The notes beneath the pieces are model-generated. The model had not been told where the DNA came from. It made no database searches and was given only the letters and a program-made list of their open reading frames with translations. The translations under genes and the position numbers were made by a program. From a virus, in IMG/VR virus record IMGVR_UViG_3300042870_000438, positions 1 to 29,707 of that record: DNA of 29,707 nucleotides, one strand, 5' to 3'. Of this stretch, positions 13,281 through 19,811 are shown piece by piece. Every line of letters starts with the position of its first letter. The first letter of the stretch is position 1.

Positions 13281-13921
13281 CTACGCTTAGTGTTGTGCAG
13301 GCTCTCGCGGCCGCATCCGAAGACGTACGAAGCGTACGTAAAGACTCTAAGAACGAAGCGCAGCGGTTTAACTTCCGCGGTATTGACGCGGTTATGAACG
13401 CGTGCGGTCCGGCGTTCCGTAAGCATGGCATTATTTGTATTCCGCAAACCGAAGACGTGCAGTTTGAGCCGATGCAGCTCGCGAGCGGTAAGACTGCTAC
13501 GCGCGTGGTCGTTAAAATCCGGTACGTATTTTACGGTCCCGAAGGGGACTCACTCGCAGCGGTCGTATACGGCGAGTCTTTCGACATGGGCGACAAAGCA
13601 CTAGCGAAGGCTTATAGCGTCGCATATCGAACGTGCCTACTACAGACCCTCACTATTCCGACCGACGACCCGGACCCGGACGCGGAAGTATTCGAAGCCG
13701 CACCGAAACCGAAACGCCAGCCCGCAGCGAAACCATCCGGGGAACCGATCGCGACGCGCGCAACCGTGGACGAACTACACGCCCGGTTAGCGTCACTACC
13801 CGCCGACCTACTCGACCAGTACGGCGACTGGCGTACGGTAAGCAATATTCCGAAGCTCTCCGAATCTTTGACGGTTAAGCAAGCCGAAAAGGTAGTTACG
13901 TGGCTGAACGAAAACGCTTAA
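13277..13921 (+). CDS. erf: ERF-family single-strand annealing protein
   Basis: This 214-aa protein has the ERF pattern: 'RFNFRGIDAVMNACGPAFRKHGI' (31-53), 'SGKTATRVVVKIRYVFYGPEGD' (70-91), then 'GESFDMGDKALAKAYSVAYRTCLLQTLTIPTDD' (99-131). ERF proteins anneal complementary single strands and promote phage recombination and circularisation. From about 140 a Pro/Lys/Ala-rich linker leads to a small C-terminal helical domain (about 160-214). ATG at 13277 follows AAGGGGAACGA. The gene is in a recombination cluster with an HNH endonuclease and a resolvase-like nuclease. The assignment is strong. Confidence 0.93.
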   Translation: MTTLSVVQALAAASEDVRSVRKDSKNEAQRFNFRGIDAVMNACGPAFRKHGIICIPQTEDVQFEPMQLASGKTATRVVVKIRYVFYGPEGDSLAAVVYGESFDMGDKALAKAYSVAYRTCLLQTLTIPTDDPDPDAEVFEAAPKPKRQPAAKPSGEPIATRATVDELHARLASLPADLLDQYGDWRTVSNIPKLSESLTVKQAEKVVTWLNENA

Positions 13922-14142
13922 CGGTTTCGCAATGGCAAGCGCATAACCGGCAGCTTGTCCGGTTGCCGGATGGCCGTTTAGGGCGTATGCAGTATGTAAC
14001 ACCTTCGTCGCTTGTCGCTACGGTCGTGGTCGGCGGACGCCGTATCCGGCTACCGTATTTTGATCTAGAACTAATCGAGGCGGGTGAGTATGAAACGTTC
14101 GGGACCGTTACGCAGGAACAAACCGCTAGCGAAAATGTCTAA
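13900..14142 (+). CDS. Small basic beta-rich protein (80 aa), unknown
   Basis: It starts with GTG at 13900, overlapping the ERF gene by 22 bases. The sequence (MAERKRLTVSQWQAHNRQLVRLPDGRLGRM...) has a basic N-terminus and then a probable small beta barrel: 'VRLPDGRLGRMQYVTPSSLVATVVVGGRRIRLPYFDLELIE'. This could be an SH3-like nucleic acid-binding fold. The end overlaps the HNH gene by about 53 bases, which is long, so the true end of function may lie earlier. No family is recognised. Confidence 0.6.
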   Translation: MAERKRLTVSQWQAHNRQLVRLPDGRLGRMQYVTPSSLVATVVVGGRRIRLPYFDLELIEAGEYETFGTVTQEQTASENV

Positions 14143-14419
14143 GAAACGACGTGGAGAATATGCGCAGCGTATGAATCTTCGCCGCGACGTATTCGAGAAA
14201 GCCGATTACCGTTGCGAAGCCGCCGCCATTGTTCCGCAGGTCGTTTGCTTTGGCGGTCTCGACGCGCATGAGATCACGCCACGCGCAACGCATCCCGGCG
14301 CGCACTTAGACCCGACCGTTATTATTGCTATCTGTCGCGGGCATCATACGTGGACGCATGAGAACCCGGCCGACGCATACGCGTACGGTCTGCTAGTACG
14401 AAGGGTAGACAATGGATAG
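14090..14419 (+). CDS. HNH-like endonuclease / recombination-associated nuclease
   Basis: I chose ATG at 14090 (109 aa, MKRSGPLRRNKPLAKMSKKR...) with GAGG at spacing nine. A GTG at 14084 is possible. The core has 'RDVFEKADYRCEA' (32-44), 'GLDAHEITPRATHPG' (56-70) and 'AICRGHHTWTHENP' (80-93). The D-A-H-E and C..HH..H-E-N-P set is typical of phage HNH proteins similar to NinG/Rap-type or 'HNH/endonuclease VII-like' proteins close to recombination genes. It would cut branched or double-stranded DNA. The basic N-terminus probably binds DNA. Confidence 0.8.
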   Translation: MKRSGPLRRNKPLAKMSKKRRGEYAQRMNLRRDVFEKADYRCEAAAIVPQVVCFGGLDAHEITPRATHPGAHLDPTVIIAICRGHHTWTHENPADAYAYGLLVRRVDNG

Positions 14420-14507
14420 AGAACCGGTATGGCCGATGGTCGCGGTATGCGCGATCGTATGGGCGTTTATGTTTTTTGTTTATTTAATCGTGGCCGGGAA
14501 GCTATGA
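14412..14507 (+). CDS. Single-span membrane microprotein (31 aa)
   Basis: A frame of 31 codons encodes a protein (MDREPVWPMVAVCAIVW... to ...YLIVAGKL) with one long hydrophobic helix. It overlaps the HNH gene by eight bases and the next start by an ATGA junction. Good junctions on both sides, a hydrophobic product and phage codons argue for translation, though the size is marginal. It may couple the two nucleases or act on the host membrane. Confidence 0.5.
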   Translation: MDREPVWPMVAVCAIVWAFMFFVYLIVAGKL

Positions 14508-14872
14508 CCGGTGCGGCGTCTCGTCGGCGTGGTGCTGACGCTGAGCGCAAGGTAGTTAACTGGTTACGCGACAACGGCTACCCGGACGCGCGCCGCTATT
14601 TAGCGGGCGACGGACGCCAGCCGGGCGACATTGACGCTATACCGGGCGTAGTGATTGAAGTTAAAGACGTATCCGCGTCGGCGTGGCCGTCATGGTGCCG
14701 GCAAGCGGAAACGCAAGCGGGACCGGACCGGCTGCCGATCGTGGTACGTCGGACCCGTGGCGTACCGGACGTGGCGCAATGGGCTGCGCGATGGCTACCG
14801 GGTCACGGTACAGACTGGTTTAGTGGTACGTTCGGGCAAGTTATTGAAGACATACGTAAGGGGAGAATATGA
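14504..14872 (+). CDS. PD-(D/E)XK nuclease, Holliday junction resolvase-like
   Basis: I chose ATG at 14504 (122 aa) overlapping the microprotein stop. A start at 14429 would add 25 unrelated residues. The core shows 'GADAERKVVNWLRDNGYPDARR' (10-31, Glu at 14), 'GRQPGDIDAIPGVVIEVKD' (37-55; Asp42/44, Glu52, Lys54) and 'SAWPSWCRQAETQAG'. This fits PD-(D/E)XK resolvase-like nucleases in actinophages. It would resolve branched DNA before packaging. The location after ERF and HNH is typical of a recombination cassette. It overlaps the WhiB gene by four bases. Confidence 0.8.
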   Translation: MTGAASRRRGADAERKVVNWLRDNGYPDARRYLAGDGRQPGDIDAIPGVVIEVKDVSASAWPSWCRQAETQAGPDRLPIVVRRTRGVPDVAQWAARWLPGHGTDWFSGTFGQVIEDIRKGRI

Positions 14873-15276
14873 ATAACACCCGCCTCGCGTGGTTCAGAGC
14901 GCGCCACCGCAAGCAAGGCGTAACCGACTGGATGACCGACGCGTTATGTCGTATCGAGAAGGTACCGACCGAAGTCTTTTATTCGGGTACTTCCGATGCG
15001 CGCGAATACTGCGAACGCTGCCCGGTCTCCTATGACTGCCGTAAGCACGCTTTCGAGACGGAAGAGAAGTACGGCATATGGGGCGGCGTGAGCTTTGCCG
15101 ACTGGTATCACCCGCAGCACACGGACCGCCTAGAGGGTTTAAACGATCCGCGGATACGGGAGGCATACCGCCGGGTTTGGTCCCGATCCGGCGAAGGATC
15201 GGAAACCCGTAAACACTTACGGCGACTGTCCGACCCGGAGCTAGAGCTACTCGCCGCGCAAGAGGATTTTATTTAA
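14869..15276 (+). CDS. WhiB-family transcription regulator
   Basis: This 135-aa protein has the four-Cys pattern of WhiB iron-sulfur proteins: Cys27 (DALCRIE), then Cys48, Cys51 and Cys57 (REYCERCPVSYDC). 'KHAFETEEKYGIWGGVS' (59-75) follows, including the conserved G-[I/V]-W-G-G turn. WhiB proteins hold a 4Fe-4S cluster, bind the sigma factor and control transcription. They are restricted to actinobacteria and their phages, which is the best host evidence in the window. The C-terminus from about 76 is longer than usual and ends with an acidic 'LELLAAQEDFI'. It may direct host sigma factor to phage promoters such as P1/P2, or block superinfection as in some mycobacteriophages. Confidence 0.93.
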   Translation: MNNTRLAWFRARHRKQGVTDWMTDALCRIEKVPTEVFYSGTSDAREYCERCPVSYDCRKHAFETEEKYGIWGGVSFADWYHPQHTDRLEGLNDPRIREAYRRVWSRSGEGSETRKHLRRLSDPELELLAAQEDFI

Positions 15277-15422
15277 TGCGACCCGACCCGGCTACTGACT
15301 GGCATTGCCCCAAATGCGACACCGATTACGTTTCTCCGCTACCGGTTACCGCGGTGCGGTGCGGATGCTCGAAACGCGCTAACCGCGATCACTGGATGAA
15401 ACCTAGAGAGGCTACGAAATGA
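15276..15422 (+). CDS. Small zinc-ribbon protein (48 aa)
   Basis: A frame of 48 codons (MRPDPATDWHCPKCDTDYV...) starts in the WhiB stop (TAATG) and ends in an ATGA junction with the lipoprotein gene. Cysteines are at 11 and 14 (CPKC) and again at 29 and 31 (CGC), with a basic C-terminus. It looks like a zinc ribbon with a nucleic acid-binding tail. It is too short for many gene callers. It is the second of several such small Cys proteins in this operon. Confidence 0.7.
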   Translation: MRPDPATDWHCPKCDTDYVSPLPVTAVRCGCSKRANRDHWMKPREATK

Positions 15423-15895
15423 AAAAGAAACTTACGCTTACGGTGCTTTTGTTGTTGCTGACCGGTTGCGTCTCGACGCAAGGTAACGAACCGGCACCGC
15501 CTACACCTACGAACGAGCTAGCAGGCGCACCGCTACCGGAAACGACGACGACGCTACCGGACCTTTCGTTTTTGAATACGACGACAACGCAACCGAAACC
15601 GAAACCGCGACCGGTAACAATTGAACCGCAAACCAGCGAACCAACCGAAGCGCAATGGGACGCGCTCGCCTACTGCGAATCCGGCAACCGTCACGACTAC
15701 CCGCCGGTAAGCGGCGGCTTCTCAGGGCTTCTAATGTTCCATACGGCTACGTGGAACGGATACGGCGGCCAAGAGTACGCGCCGCAAGCGTGGCAAGCAT
15801 CTAGGTCGCAGCAAATCGAAATAGCTTTACGTTTATGGCGGGCGCGCGGCTGGCAACCGTGGCCCGGATGCCGCGCGAAGCTCGGCTTTAGTTAA
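15419..15895 (+). CDS. Secreted lipoprotein with Rpf/transglycosylase-like domain
   Basis: This 158-aa protein has an N-terminal signal with a lipobox (LTGC, Cys17). A Pro/Thr-rich linker follows (about 22-75, with TTTT runs). The C-terminal Rpf-like domain (about 77-158) reads 'QWDALAYCESGNRHDY', with the likely catalytic Glu87 in CESG. Then come 'TATWNGYGGQEYAPQAWQASRSQQI' blocks and 'RARGWQPWPGCRAKLGF'. The Cys pair 86/151 is likely bridged. Rpf domains cut peptidoglycan glycan strands. It is placed in the early block between WhiB and the replication gene, away from the lysin and holin, so it may remodel the wall of the infected cell rather than lyse it. GGLQF in the family is here SGLLMF. 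Confidence 0.88.
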   Translation: MKKKLTLTVLLLLLTGCVSTQGNEPAPPTPTNELAGAPLPETTTTLPDLSFLNTTTTQPKPKPRPVTIEPQTSEPTEAQWDALAYCESGNRHDYPPVSGGFSGLLMFHTATWNGYGGQEYAPQAWQASRSQQIEIALRLWRARGWQPWPGCRAKLGFS

Positions 15896-15915
15896 CTAAC
15901 CAGCAAGGGGAAACA

Positions 15916-16077
15916 ATGCACTACACCGGCTTTAGTGTCGCGAAAATCGCGGCGCGACTTATGAGACTCAGCGAAGAAACTACCGACATATTCGACGGCG
16001 TATATCTACTAGAGGCAGCTCGCCTACTGGTAGAACAATACGACGCACTAGCCGAAGGGGTCACTAATGGAAAGTGA
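15916..16077 (+). CDS. Small helical protein (53 aa), unknown
   Basis: A frame of 53 codons (MHYTGFSVAKIAARLMRLSE...), with the strong binding site AAGGGGA at 15905-15911, five bases before ATG. It is helical, with a likely amphipathic helix 'GVYLLEAARLLVEQYDALA'. It overlaps the following gene by 11 bases. I recognise no family. Confidence 0.65.
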   Translation: MHYTGFSVAKIAARLMRLSEETTDIFDGVYLLEAARLLVEQYDALAEGVTNGK

Positions 16078-16276
16078 AGTATGGGCGTTATCGCCTATCT
16101 CGGATTGCTTTATAGACGCACCGTGTACGCAGAATACCGGCGCTATATGGTGGTGCGGCGGCTGTATGGGTAACGGACGTCGGGTAGTTACGTCGCACGT
16201 TATTGAAGTAATGGTTCTTATTGGTCACGACGGCCGACCTATGGCCTATGAAACCCGCGAGGACGGCGAACAATGA
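16067..16276 (+). CDS. Small Cys-rich protein (69 aa), zinc-binding candidate
   Basis: It starts at ATG 16067 after GAAGGGG. The sequence (MESEVWALSPISDCFIDAPCTQNT...) has C14 and C20, then CGGC at 30-33 (WWCGGCMGNG), enough for a zinc site. The C-terminus is mixed beta ('RVVTSHVIEVMVLIGHDG'). It overlaps the preceding and following genes by a few bases. No family is recognised. Confidence 0.65.
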   Translation: MESEVWALSPISDCFIDAPCTQNTGAIWWCGGCMGNGRRVVTSHVIEVMVLIGHDGRPMAYETREDGEQ

Positions 16277-16413
16277 ACAGAGCAGCACGACGCGCGCAAG
16301 ATAAGCAAGAGACACGCGCCTACCGTTTACGTAAACGTCAGGGCTCACCGGCCCGAAAAGTGTTACACCGTCACCGGTCAATTACCGCAGCAACACAAAA
16401 GGGGAAAGAATGA
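16273..16413 (+). CDS. Small very basic protein (46 aa)
   Basis: A frame of 46 codons (MNRAARRAQDKQETRAYRLRKRQ...) with a high share of Arg, Lys and His. It starts in an ATGA junction and ends in an ATGA junction with the next gene, while the binding site AAAGGGGAAAG of the next gene lies in its end. It is probably nucleic acid-binding. It is not recognised as a known family. Confidence 0.55.
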   Translation: MNRAARRAQDKQETRAYRLRKRQGSPARKVLHRHRSITAATQKGKE

Positions 16414-16622
16414 CACGCGACGAACTAACCCGGCTACGTAACGTATCCATAGCACCTAACGCGATCGACCCTATTTGGCTTAGGCAAGCGGTACGCGAGA
16501 TAGACGAACTGCGCGCAGCTCTCGACGGCGTATGTCGGCTTTATGAGCAGTCGCAGAAGATCGTTAACGAACGCGGTGCGGAGCTTTCCCGTATGCGCGC
16601 AGAAGCTCAGGAGCGTGCCTAG
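16410..16622 (+). CDS. Small coiled-coil protein (70 aa)
   Basis: It starts at ATG 16410 after AAAAGGGGAAAG. The sequence (MTRDELTRLRNVSIAPNAID...) is mostly helical, with heptads in 'LRQAVREIDELRAALDGVCR' and 'NERGAELSRMRAEAQERA'. It lies directly before the replication initiator and shares one base with it. A partner role in replication is possible by position only. Confidence 0.7.
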   Translation: MTRDELTRLRNVSIAPNAIDPIWLRQAVREIDELRAALDGVCRLYEQSQKIVNERGAELSRMRAEAQERA

Positions 16623-17332
16623 TGTGGGCAAAAGTGGACGACGGGTTTTGGTGTCATCCGAAAGTGATCGGGCTACCCCTAGCCGCATCGGGTTTATGGG
16701 TGCGCGCGTTGTCGTGGTCGTGCGCTCAGCGTCTCGACCTAGTACCGGAATCGTTCGTACGCATGGTCGGCGGCACGACCGAAGACGCTGCCGCGCTAGT
16801 GGACGCCGGGTTATGGATCGCAACCGACGACGGGTACCAAATCCATAACTGGACGGAATACCAGACGCTCACAACTTCGGAACGCAGAGCCGAAGCCGGG
16901 CGTAAAGGCGGCATAGTTTCCGGTCAGAAACGAAGCAAAGCCGAAGCAAAGCCGAAGCAAACCGCAAGCAAAAACGTTTTGCTAACGAAGCAAAGCTACG
17001 AAGCAGGTACCCATCCCATCCCGACCCGACCCGTAAAACCATCTTCGGAACCGTCCGCAAACGAAACCGTAACCGCAGCAATCGAAGAGGCAGTACGTCA
17101 GCGGCAAGCAACTACGACCGGGATACGAAACCCGGAAGCATGGCGACGCACCGTACGCGAACAAATGACCAGCGACGAAGACGCGATAGCGAAAGCAACG
17201 CGACTCCTAGAGCAATACCCGACGGCGAACGTTTCACAAATCGCCGCGGCGCTAAACGGCTCTACAGTCGCCCTACGACTGCTTAAGCGGGAAAGCCTAC
17301 CGAACGAACCCGCAAGCCCGCAGAACGCTTAA
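16622..17332 (+). CDS. Replication initiator, DnaD/helix-turn-helix type
   Basis: This 236-aa protein starts with GTG. The N-terminal domain (1-~90) reads 'MWAKVDDGFWCHPKVIGLPL', 'GLWVRALSWSCAQ', 'PESFVRMVGG', 'DAAALVDAGLWIATDDGYQIHNWTEYQ', the known winged-helix start of phage replication/DnaD-like proteins. A low-complexity Lys/Ala/Ser linker (about 95-150) is encoded by the iteron array described separately. The C-terminal helical part (about 155-236) may bind the host helicase or loader. In lambda the O protein also carries the origin inside its gene. Here the same layout is likely. There is no polymerase or helicase in the genome, so host replication enzymes are needed. Confidence 0.85.
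   Translation: MWAKVDDGFWCHPKVIGLPLAASGLWVRALSWSCAQRLDLVPESFVRMVGGTTEDAAALVDAGLWIATDDGYQIHNWTEYQTLTTSERRAEAGRKGGIVSGQKRSKAEAKPKQTASKNVLLTKQSYEAGTHPIPTRPVKPSSEPSANETVTAAIEEAVRQRQATTTGIRNPEAWRRTVREQMTSDEDAIAKATRLLEQYPTANVSQIAAALNGSTVALRLLKRESLPNEPASPQNA
16931..17007. repeat. Iteron array (candidate replication origin)
   Basis: CGAAGCAAAGC occurs at 16931-16941 and 16942-16952, with CGAAGCAAACC (one change) at 16953-16963, a degenerate copy at 16964-16974, an exact copy at 16986-16996 and a partial copy, CGAAGCAGG, at 16999-17007. The period is 11 bp, about one DNA turn. Because 11 is not a multiple of three, the copies are read in different frames, so the repeat is kept at the DNA level and not for the protein. 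A dyad, AGCAAAA (16967-16973) with TTTTGCT (16977-16983), sits in the array. Confidence 0.75.
17010..17032 (-). other. G-quadruplex motif next to the iterons
   Basis: On the minus strand there are five GGG tracts with uniform two-base loops. On the + strand they are five CCC runs at 17010-17012, 17015-17017, 17020-17022, 17025-17027 and 17030-17032. Such a spacing is a textbook G-quadruplex former. It begins three bases after the last iteron, so it is probably part of the origin. Confidence 0.7.
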
Positions 17333-17375
17333 CTAACGAACCTACGCCACTACAGACGACCGGAGACCCTAAGCA

Positions 17376-17975
17376 ATGGCAATACCGCGCGACACCCACG
17401 AAACCGCGACCACCGCGCTAACGATCCTACGCTTAATCCAAACCCGCGACGAATACGGCGGCACCGTACTCGACCGCATACGCGACGCCCGCAACGGCCA
17501 ACCGTCCGCAATCCGCTACGACTCCGACAAAATCACCGCAACCGGAACCAGCGACCCAACCGCCGCCGCCGCGCTCAGACCCGACAACGCCGCACGCGAC
17601 CAGCACGACCTAGAACAGAACCTAGCTAAAGCCCGGCAACACTTAGACCGCGCCCTAGCCATCGTAAACACCTACACGCCGCGACCACCTAACGCCCTAG
17701 AACGTCAGCGCATGGCCGACGCTAACGAACCGCATTGCGAGAGCTGCGCACGAATCGAAGTAGCAAACGGAATACCACGGTGGGAACCGCCACTAACGCA
17801 AGAGCGCAGTACCGTAGGCGACCGCCTACCCGAACCGTTATGGCTCTGCCGATGGTGCTACGACCATGTAGCGCAGACCGGGACGAAACCGAACACCGAC
17901 GAACTAGACCAGCATCACAGCGGCGCGCGCGTCCGTTGCCCGCACCCGCGAACCGAACCGATGTTCCCCGAATGA
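17376..17975 (+). CDS. Phage protein with zinc-binding C-terminal domain
   Basis: This 199-aa protein. The N-terminal half (1-~110) is helical with 'LILRLIQT..EYGGTVLDRIRDA'-like content. The C-terminal part has CxxC (EPHCESCARIEV, about 119-122) and 'PEPLWLCRWCYDHVAQTGTKPN' (about 151-172), then 'GARVRCPHPR'. Two CxxC pairs indicate a zinc ribbon. Similar 'LCRWCYDFV' proteins are frequent in actinophages, but I know no function. C-ending codons are much more frequent than in the late genes. It ends in an ATGA junction with the methyltransferase. Confidence 0.7.
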   Translation: MAIPRDTHETATTALTILRLIQTRDEYGGTVLDRIRDARNGQPSAIRYDSDKITATGTSDPTAAAALRPDNAARDQHDLEQNLAKARQHLDRALAIVNTYTPRPPNALERQRMADANEPHCESCARIEVANGIPRWEPPLTQERSTVGDRLPEPLWLCRWCYDHVAQTGTKPNTDELDQHHSGARVRCPHPRTEPMFPE

Positions 17976-19156
17976 CGGACGCACCGGTAGTAGACGTACG
18001 TAACGGCGACTGTCGCGAGCTGATCGCGGCTATGCCGAGCGAATCGGTAGACGCAATAGTTACGGACCCGCCTTACGAACTTGGGTTTATGGGTAAAGGT
18101 TGGGACGCGTCCGGCGTAGCTTACGACGTGAACCTATGGCGCGAATGTCTGCGCGTACTTAAACCGGGCGGGCATTTACTCGCTTTCGGCGGTACTCGCA
18201 CTTATCACCGTATGGCGTGCGCGATTGAAGACGCCGGTTTCGAAATTCGCGACTCGATTCAATGGTTGTATGGCTCAGGCTTCCCGAAGTCGCATGATGT
18301 GAGCAAGGGGATTGATAAGGCGGCCGGGGCTGAGCGTGAGGTAGTCGGCGTTAATCCGATGGTCAATGTGTATCGCAACCGTGGACCCTTCGACGCACTT
18401 GAGGAAGGGGACATCTACGAGAAATCACCGATAACCGCACCCGCTACCGACGCCGCTAAGCAATGGCAAGGCTGGGGGACGGCACTCAAGCCCGCCCACG
18501 AACCCATCGTCGTCGCCCGCAAACCGCTCATCGGCACCGTCGCCGCCAACGTGCAGCAACACGGCACCGGGGCGCTCAACATTGACGCCGCACGCATCGG
18601 TCGCGCCGAAGGCGACTCGTCCATAGCGGGCAACCGCACCGCCACGTTCGGAACTCAGGAAACAAAACCGGGCGGCGACGGTTCCGGGGGTTGGAAACAA
18701 AACGACGCTGGCCGCTGGCCCGCGAACGTCATCACCGACGGCAGTATCGACGCCGAATGGGTGCGCTACTTCTACGTCGCCAAACCGTCAAGACGCGAAC
18801 GCAACGCAGGACTCGAGCACCTAGACGAAGTCACTAAAGGAAGCAACTTTGGCAACAATGGCGCACGACCGCATACTTCGCCCGATTACAAGTACGAAGC
18901 CAACACACGAAACATACATCCAACCGTAAAACCGCTCGCCCTCATGCGCTATCTAGTGCGACTTGTCACGCCACCCGGCGGCACCGTCCTAGAACCGTTC
19001 GCAGGCTCAGGCACAACTTTAGCCGCCGCAGTATTAGAAGGCTTTAACGCGATCGGGTGCGAACTAACCGAAGACTACCTACCCATCATTGAAGGCCGCG
19101 TACAATGGGCGCAGCAAGAACGCGCAAACAAAACCGAAAGCCTATTCCCCGAATGA
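17972..19156 (+). CDS. DNA methyltransferase (N6-adenine/N4-cytosine, beta-type order)
   Basis: I chose ATG 17972 (394 aa) at the ATGA junction. An earlier start at 17735 would overlap the previous gene by 240 bases. Motif IV is TDPPYEL (31-37). Motif I FAGSGTT (343-349) is near the C-terminus with 'HPTVKPLALMRYLVRL' (316-331) before it. Catalytic motif first, SAM-binding motif last, is beta-class order. DPPY is most common in N6-adenine enzymes. A long middle part (about 100-300) is the target recognition region and has a distinct codon style. It may protect the phage from host restriction. No restriction enzyme partner is visible. Confidence 0.88.
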   Translation: MTDAPVVDVRNGDCRELIAAMPSESVDAIVTDPPYELGFMGKGWDASGVAYDVNLWRECLRVLKPGGHLLAFGGTRTYHRMACAIEDAGFEIRDSIQWLYGSGFPKSHDVSKGIDKAAGAEREVVGVNPMVNVYRNRGPFDALEEGDIYEKSPITAPATDAAKQWQGWGTALKPAHEPIVVARKPLIGTVAANVQQHGTGALNIDAARIGRAEGDSSIAGNRTATFGTQETKPGGDGSGGWKQNDAGRWPANVITDGSIDAEWVRYFYVAKPSRRERNAGLEHLDEVTKGSNFGNNGARPHTSPDYKYEANTRNIHPTVKPLALMRYLVRLVTPPGGTVLEPFAGSGTTLAAAVLEGFNAIGCELTEDYLPIIEGRVQWAQQERANKTESLFPE

Positions 19157-19452
19157 GCCGCCTACCTTCTCGACCCCTATACGACGCCGCCGCATACGTA
19201 GCCGGTAAACCCCTACACGGTCCCAACTGCCGCTACTGCCACGACATAGCAAACGAACGAACCGCGTGCGTAAAGCAAGAAGAACTAGCGCAGCTACTCG
19301 GCGTCACCCGGCGCACTATCCAACGCTGGACGAAGCCCGGTATACCCCTGCACTACGCAGACCAGTTAGCTACCCGGCTCGGCTACAACCCCATAGCCGT
19401 ATGGGGCTTATGGTGGGACGACCCCGAATACCTAAGCCTTGTGGATAACTAA
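19153..19452 (+). CDS. HTH DNA-binding protein with CxxC
   Basis: I chose ATG 19153 (99 aa) at the ATGA junction with the methyltransferase. Residues 41-75 (KQEELAQLLGVTRRTIQRWT then HYADQLATRLGYNP) form a helix-turn-helix of the Cro/MerR-like kind, with 'VTRRTIQRW' as recognition helix. Before it is a Cys pair CRYC (26-29) and Cys39, possibly a zinc site. The C-terminus is Trp-rich (VWGLWWDD). It is the only HTH regulator besides WhiB and could control the switch to late genes that begin 0.6 kb further on. No repressor or lysogeny context is seen. Confidence 0.75.
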   Translation: MSRLPSRPLYDAAAYVAGKPLHGPNCRYCHDIANERTACVKQEELAQLLGVTRRTIQRWTKPGIPLHYADQLATRLGYNPIAVWGLWWDDPEYLSLVDN

Positions 19453-19499
19453 CGATTACGCTACGACGACAATGCAAGAACTAGGTAACGCTTAAACAA

Positions 19500-19811
19500 A
19501 TGCGTCGCCCGTGTATTGATTGCGGAACCCCTACCACTACCGACCGGTGTAACCCCTGCCGACTGGTACGGAACCGCAGACGAATACGCGCAAGCTCGAC
19601 CGCACGCGGCTACGACCTTCAGCACAAGCAAGCTAGAGCCGACCTACTAACGCAACTACCTACCCTATGCGGGTACGGGTGCGGGACCCTACTGGTCTCG
19701 CCTACCGATATGGTCGCAGCGCACGTAATCGACGGGGACCCGGCGGCCGGGTGGCTACCCTCTTGCCGATCTTGTAACGAACGTGCGAAGCGCAGACGCG
19801 TCAGAGGCTAA
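19500..19811 (+). CDS. HNH endonuclease next to terminase
   Basis: This 103-aa protein has an N-terminal zinc ribbon (MRRPCIDCGTPTTTDRCNPC; Cys 5, 8, 17, 20). The HNH core has 'RGYDLQHKQAR' (36-46), 'LCGYGCGTLL' (56-65), 'MVAAHVIDGDPAAGW' (71-85) and 'CRSCNERAKRR' (89-99). HNH proteins directly upstream of the terminase genes are common in HK97-like phages, where they work with the terminase in DNA cutting for packaging. Here it is separated from terS by 208 bases with a terminator. Confidence 0.88.
   Translation: MRRPCIDCGTPTTTDRCNPCRLVRNRRRIRASSTARGYDLQHKQARADLLTQLPTLCGYGCGTLLVSPTDMVAAHVIDGDPAAGWLPSCRSCNERAKRRRVRG

Noticed and set aside
19440-19448. TGTGGATAA, a perfect DnaA box on the minus strand at the end of the HTH gene
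   Set aside because: It is a single box, and one such 9-mer on either strand is not very surprising by chance in 29.6 kb. The iteron array is a better origin candidate.
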